Assembly: GCA_002321335.1 (NCBI GenBank) | Contig: DCMG01000109.1 | Coordinates: 18,872-25,270 of the forward strand | DNA length: 6,399 nucleotides | Direction: 5' to 3' | From: Bacteroidales bacterium UBA1628 | Lineage (GTDB): Bacteria; Bacteroidota; Bacteroidia; Bacteroidales; UBA932 | Part shown: positions 5,709-6,399 of the stretch, piece after piece | Layout of the letters: every line of letters starts with the position of its first letter | Position numbering within the stretch: position 1 is the stretch's first letter | Notes under the pieces: generated by a model | Told to the model about the DNA's origin: nothing | Database searches by the model: none | The model's input: the letters and a program-made list of their open reading frames with translations, nothing else | Position numbers and translations under genes: made by a program

Positions 5709-6399
5709 TCAGCGTTTTTCTTTGACGGTCATCTCGCAGTTTGAGCAGTCGAATGTGAGGCGGTAGCGTTTGCCGTTGTTGGCAAGGTATAGATGCCCGG
5801 TCGGATTGGCTGTGGCGGAGCCTGATGAGCCGATGGCGAGGTTTGCCTTTTGATGTCGGTTGGTTGGGTGGATCGGGCAGAGACCAAGCTCGTGGCGGAT
5901 GCAGTACTTGGTTCGCATCAGTTCGGCGTCGGGGCGATGCGAGATCTCAAAGGCATCATCGGTTTGAGTGGCTCCCAATGACAGATAGGTTTCCCGCGCG
6001 ATATGGTTGGCTATGTTTGCCTTGTACGAAAGGTGGATGCCGTCCGATGCCGATTCTTGAATATCCGTGACTTGAGACAGGATCGGCTTCTGGTCTTGCC
6101 GACTGTCTTGACATTCGGACAGAGTTTTGGCGTTTTCCCGGTTGTCAAGGACTTTGACGATTCCGGCACCGTTGACCACTTGGCCTGTAGGCAGCGGAAC
6201 CGCCTTGCAAGACATCTCTTCGAGGGCGGCGGTGATGTCACGCCTGATGGCGTTCAGCGCGGAGGCCGGAAGGAACGGCAGCGAACTATCCGGTGTCTCG
6301 ACCTCAAGCGAATGAAGTGCGAATGAATATATTCCCGTGGCCTTTGAGATTTGGGAGGTGAACATTCCACGCATCCTTTCCGGGTTCTTCGCCGCGTTG
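5709..6399 (-). CDS. U32-family peptidase / RlhA-like protein, C-terminal part
   Basis: The frame on the minus strand is open to the right edge (upstream residues read NAAKNPER before the Met at 6374), so only the last 230 or so codons are present. The N-terminal U32 catalytic region is outside. Numbering from the Met at 6374, the visible part holds FLPASALNAIRRDITAALEE (about 34-53), as in the collagenase-like region of long U32 proteins. A low-complexity polar stretch follows (about 75-115), then the C-terminal signature DAELMRTKYCIRHELGLCP (149-167) and LANNGKRYRLTFDCSNCEM (197-215). Long U32 proteins include E. coli RlhA, needed for 23S rRNA cytidine hydroxylation, and proteins annotated as collagenases, so the substrate cannot be fixed here. 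Four cysteines, C158, C166, C210 and C213, could form a metal or Fe-S site; this is inference. The gene converges on higA and shares no transcription unit with the other genes. Confidence 0.85.
   Translation of the reverse strand, partial: NAAKNPERMRGMFTSQISKATGIYSFALHSLEVETPDSSLPFLPASALNAIRRDITAALEEMSCKAVPLPTGQVVNGAGIVKVLDNRENAKTLSECQDSRQDQKPILSQVTDIQESASDGIHLSYKANIANHIARETYLSLGATQTDDAFEISHRPDAELMRTKYCIRHELGLCPIHPTNRHQKANLAIGSSGSATANPTGHLYLANNGKRYRLTFDCSNCEMTVKEKR

Noticed and set aside
5825..6326. Plus-strand open frames of 81 and 107 codons
   Set aside because: Both are antisense to the U32 C-terminal region, whose conserved motifs are clear on the minus strand. Their translations are Arg/Gly-rich with no domain signal.

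Overview
The window looks like chromosome from a gut-type Bacteroidota (Bacteroidales), perhaps near Alistipes/Rikenellaceae. This rests on protein character and is inference. The class A penicillin-binding protein has the long insert and acidic '..EDYYFE' tail usual in that phylum. Most starts lack a Shine-Dalgarno sequence. There is a Cys-Asp lipoprotein of gut-Bacteroidetes style, and one promoter-like element (TAAATTTG) fits the Bacteroidetes -7 consensus TAnnTTTG. Sampled lines of the housekeeping genes run at roughly 57-60% G+C by hand count.

Layout. Bases 1-3527 hold three closely spaced plus-strand genes: the 3' part of a PBP1A-type peptidoglycan synthase (cut by the left edge), D-Ala-D-Ala ligase (ddl), and release-factor glutamine methyltransferase (prmC). 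A clear rho-independent terminator follows at 3563-3597. Next is a 406-aa predicted lipoprotein of unknown function (3640-4860). Bases 4861-4972 are non-coding and carry a perfect 15-bp inverted repeat and a putative promoter. They lead into a two-gene type II toxin-antitoxin module, higB (4973-5272) then higA (5285-5647). The right end is the 3' part of a minus-strand U32-family peptidase/RlhA-like gene (5709-6399, cut by the right edge), convergent with higA.

How the genes work together. PBP1A and Ddl act in one pathway: Ddl makes the D-Ala-D-Ala dipeptide that the PBP transpeptidase later consumes. PrmC acts on translation termination and seems to be a passenger in the same transcription unit. 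HigB and HigA form an autonomous toxin/antitoxin pair, and the palindrome upstream is the likely HigA operator. The module is lower in G+C (about 43-45% by hand count) than its neighbours, and higA has an AGGAGG ribosome-binding site that the other starts lack, so it may be acquired.

No CRISPR array, RNA gene, insertion sequence or phage gene was seen. No stretch over 300 bases lacks a gene. I see no clearly new multi-gene system; the least-explained items are the lipoprotein family and the nested palindrome controlling higBA.
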